Shown: positions 61,999 through 64,000 of the stretch, one piece after another
Numbering within the stretch: the first letter of the stretch is position 1
How the letters are laid out: every line of letters begins with the position of its first letter
Source: Methylobacterium sp. Leaf91
Lineage (GTDB): Bacteria > Pseudomonadota > Alphaproteobacteria > Rhizobiales > Beijerinckiaceae
DNA: 64,000 bases
NCBI RefSeq assembly: GCF_001422815.1
Contig: NZ_LMMP01000008.1
Location: 14,618-78,617 of the forward strand
Reading direction: 5' to 3'
Program-made: the position numbers and the translations under genes
Notes under the pieces: generated by a model
Databases searched by the model: none
What the model saw: only the letters and a program-made list of their open reading frames with translations
What the model was told of the DNA's origin: nothing

Positions 61999-64000
61999 TT
62001 ATGCGGCCCGGACATTGGCCAGGAATTGCCGTACTTCGGAACCGAGATGTTCCGACTGGCGTGACAGTTCCGATGCCGAGATCAGCACCTGATCCGCCGC
62101 GGCGCCGGTATGCACGGCGGCATCGGCCACACCCGTAACGTTCGAGGTCACCTCACCGGTGCCGACAGCCGCCAGGGAGACGTTGCGGACGATCTCCTGC
62201 GTCGCCGCACCCTGCTGCTCCACGGCCACCGCGATCGTGGTCGCCACCGTGCTGATCTCCTTGATGCGGTTGGTGATGGTGCCTATCGCCGTCACGGCTT
62301 GGTCGGTGGAGCCCTGGATCACGGCGATCTGGCCCGCGATGTCCTGGGTGACGCGCGCGGTCTGATTGGCGAGTTCCTTGACCTCCGAGGCGACCACGGC
62401 GAATCCGCGGCCGGCATCGCCGGCGCGCGCCGCCTCGATGGTCGCGTTGAGGGCGAGCAGGTTGGTTTGCGCGGCGATGGCGTTGATCATCGTCACCATG
62501 TCGCCGATCTTCGCCACTGCCCCGCTCAGGGCCTCCACGAAACCGAAGGTCTGCAGGGCTTCGTCGACGGCCTCCTGCGCCAGTTGGCTCGAACCGCTCA
62601 CCTGCCGGGCGATCTCCTGTACGGAGCTCCCCAGTTCCTCCACCGCCGTTGCGACGGCGGTCACGTTCGCCGCCGCGTCACGGGCCGCGTTGGCGACCGT
62701 GTCGGACTGGCCGGCCGTGCGGGCGGCGGTGTCGGCCATCTCGCGCGCGGTGGCCTGCAATTCTGTGGCGGCCGAGGCGACGAGGCCGACGATGCCGCCC
62801 ACGGCGTTCTCGAACCCATCGGCCAGGCCCCGCGTGCCGGCCCGGCGCTGCTCGTCCGCCATCACCCGGGCCGCTTCCTTCCGGCGCTCCTCCGCCTCCG
62901 CGCTCTGCCGCAGGGAATCGCGCAGCCCGACGACGGCCTTGCCCACGAGCCCCACTTCGTCCCGGCGGTCCGCCTGCGGCACAGGCGCATTGTAATCGCC
63001 CGCGGCCATGTCGCCGATGGTGGTGCCGAGCGCCCGGATCGGCACGCCGACGAGACGCCGGATGAGGGCGAAGAGAATGGCGGAGCTCGCCAGGACGCAC
63101 AGGGCCGAGATGCCGATGAGGATCCATTGCGCCCTGTCGGCCGCGGCCGTCAGCGTCGCCACGGGAACGGCAGTGACGATCGCCCAGCGATCCTTCGTCG
63201 CCCCGGCCTGGATCGGCTCGGCCATGTAGCGCCAGGATCGGGAATCGGGTCCGATCACGACCTCCTGCACGCGCTCCCCGGTCTCGATCGCCCGTCGCGC
63301 CGCCATGGCGGCCGCGGGATCCAGCTTGTCGAGGGATTTGCCGACGGCCTTCGCATCCGGATACGCCACCGCTCCGCCCCGAGCAGAGACGAGGGTGACG
63401 TAGCCGGTGCCGAAGGGCCGGACCGATGCCACGGCTTGGCTCATGGCGGACAGATCGATGTCGATCCCTCCGACGCCGAGGAACTTGCCGTCCACCGTGA
63501 TCGGTGCCCCGAAGGACATGATCATCGTGTCCTTCCCCGCCACGGGGTAGATGTACGGTTCGATGGCGGCGGGCCGGCTCAGCGATTTGGGCTGCTGATA
63601 ATAGGCCCCTTCCACGGGGTCCTCGTAGCCGGTCAGCACTTCGCGCACGATGGCGCCGCTTCCACGGTTCCAGTACGGCAGGAAGCGCCCGGTGGCGTCG
63701 GAGGTGGAACCACCGGCGAAGTCGGTGTCGCGCGCGTCGAGGGCGTTGGCCTCCCACCCGGTCCACGTGCCGAGGATGGCGGGGTTCTCCTCCAGCAGCC
63801 GCTTGAGCGCCGCATCGTAAGCTGCACGATCCGTGACGCCGTTGCTCCGCATGGCGCCAGCGACCAAGGCGATGTTCTTGGCGATCTGGGCGAGCTCGTC
63901 CAGGCTACCGCGCACGGCGCGCGCCTCGTTCGACAGCGTCTCCCGCTGCAACGCCTCGGCCTGGGTGGCGAACGAGTCGCCGATCTGCCTGGTCAGAAAG
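61999..64000 (-). CDS. Methyl-accepting chemotaxis protein (N-terminus cut by window edge)
   Basis: The frame is open to the right edge, so the first residues, including the first membrane helix, are missing. Visible parts: a periplasmic double-Cache sensor ([40 protein letters not shown]), a second membrane helix ([20 protein letters not shown]), a HAMP domain ([20 protein letters not shown]) and the cytosolic signalling domain with the hairpin tip [20 protein letters not shown]. The C-terminus (FLANVRAA) has no CheR-docking pentapeptide. It senses an unknown small molecule, often an amino or organic acid for dCache. Confidence 0.92.
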   Translation of the reverse strand, partial: FLTRQIGDSFATQAEALQRETLSNEARAVRGSLDELAQIAKNIALVAGAMRSNGVTDRAAYDAALKRLLEENPAILGTWTGWEANALDARDTDFAGGSTSDATGRFLPYWNRGSGAIVREVLTGYEDPVEGAYYQQPKSLSRPAAIEPYIYPVAGKDTMIMSFGAPITVDGKFLGVGGIDIDLSAMSQAVASVRPFGTGYVTLVSARGGAVAYPDAKAVGKSLDKLDPAAAMAARRAIETGERVQEVVIGPDSRSWRYMAEPIQAGATKDRWAIVTAVPVATLTAAADRAQWILIGISALCVLASSAILFALIRRLVGVPIRALGTTIGDMAAGDYNAPVPQADRRDEVGLVGKAVVGLRDSLRQSAEAEERRKEAARVMADEQRRAGTRGLADGFENAVGGIVGLVASAATELQATAREMADTAARTAGQSDTVANAARDAAANVTAVATAVEELGSSVQEIARQVSGSSQLAQEAVDEALQTFGFVEALSGAVAKIGDMVTMINAIAAQTNLLALNATIEAARAGDAGRGFAVVASEVKELANQTARVTQDIAGQIAVIQGSTDQAVTAIGTITNRIKEISTVATTIAVAVEQQGAATQEIVRNVSLAAVGTGEVTSNVTGVADAAVHTGAAADQVLISASELSRQSEHLGSEVRQFLANVRAA

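Noticed and set aside
1..64000. CRISPR arrays, tRNA and rRNA genes
   Set aside because: I looked for regularly spaced repeats, tRNA cloverleaf-like ends and rRNA landmarks and saw none; a covariance-model search was not possible.

Overview
The window looks like chromosomal DNA of a GC-rich alphaproteobacterium of the order Hyphomicrobiales, most likely Methylobacterium or a close relative. This rests on uniformly high GC, DUF6894 and DUF5681 family proteins, HWE-type histidine kinases, NodV/NodW-like two-component modules, a fused UreA-UreB urease subunit and IS256/IS3 remnants of a type common in that genus. The assignment is made by eye and was not tested by any search. I saw no rRNA, tRNA or CRISPR array.

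Layout. Positions 1-3000 are an eroded accessory zone: a frameshifted DNA methyltransferase tail, a DUF5681 gene, and nested fragments of an IS256 and an IS3 element. Positions 3000-12800 hold housekeeping and stress genes: an MDR oxidoreductase, a broken cupin gene, a quinol monooxygenase-like protein, two LysR regulators, an L,D-transpeptidase, a kinase-fold protein, a HAD protein, a Pit phosphate transporter with a possible Pho box, DoxX, and a luciferase-like monooxygenase. Positions 12848-17816 form a complete five-gene branched-chain amino acid/amide ABC transporter operon on the minus strand. Positions 18200-39500 are dense in signalling: a LysR/NmrA pair, a 1300-residue CheB-CheR-PAS-HWE kinase, an unusual receiver-Crp fusion, a second Crp regulator, two AraC regulators, two paralogous NodV/NodW-like kinase/regulator modules, and a cNMP-glutaredoxin-thioredoxin reductase fusion without the usual CxxC.

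Positions 40503-50506 hold the most unusual locus, a compact minus-strand gene cluster. It encodes a membrane-anchored small protein, two membrane-anchored CbxX/CfqX-type AAA+ ATPases (one with a single AAA module, one with two), three paralogous single-pass proteins with Sel1-like helical repeats and peptidoglycan-binding-like segments, and two secreted proteins. Several genes overlap by 4 bp. An AT-rich intergenic region separates the cluster from a divergent LuxR-type response regulator. No rubisco, type VI or type VII secretion hallmark is present. I read it as an undescribed envelope-associated AAA+ machine.

Positions 52400-54800 carry a PfkB sugar kinase with a divergent GntR/UTRA regulator. 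Positions 55002-60408 are a urease operon in the unusual order ureE-ureF-ureAB(fused)-ureC-ureG-ureD, followed by urtA, the urea-binding protein of a urea ABC transporter. The UrtBCDE partners are not next to urtA in the window. A methyl-accepting chemotaxis protein, cut off by the right edge, closes the window.
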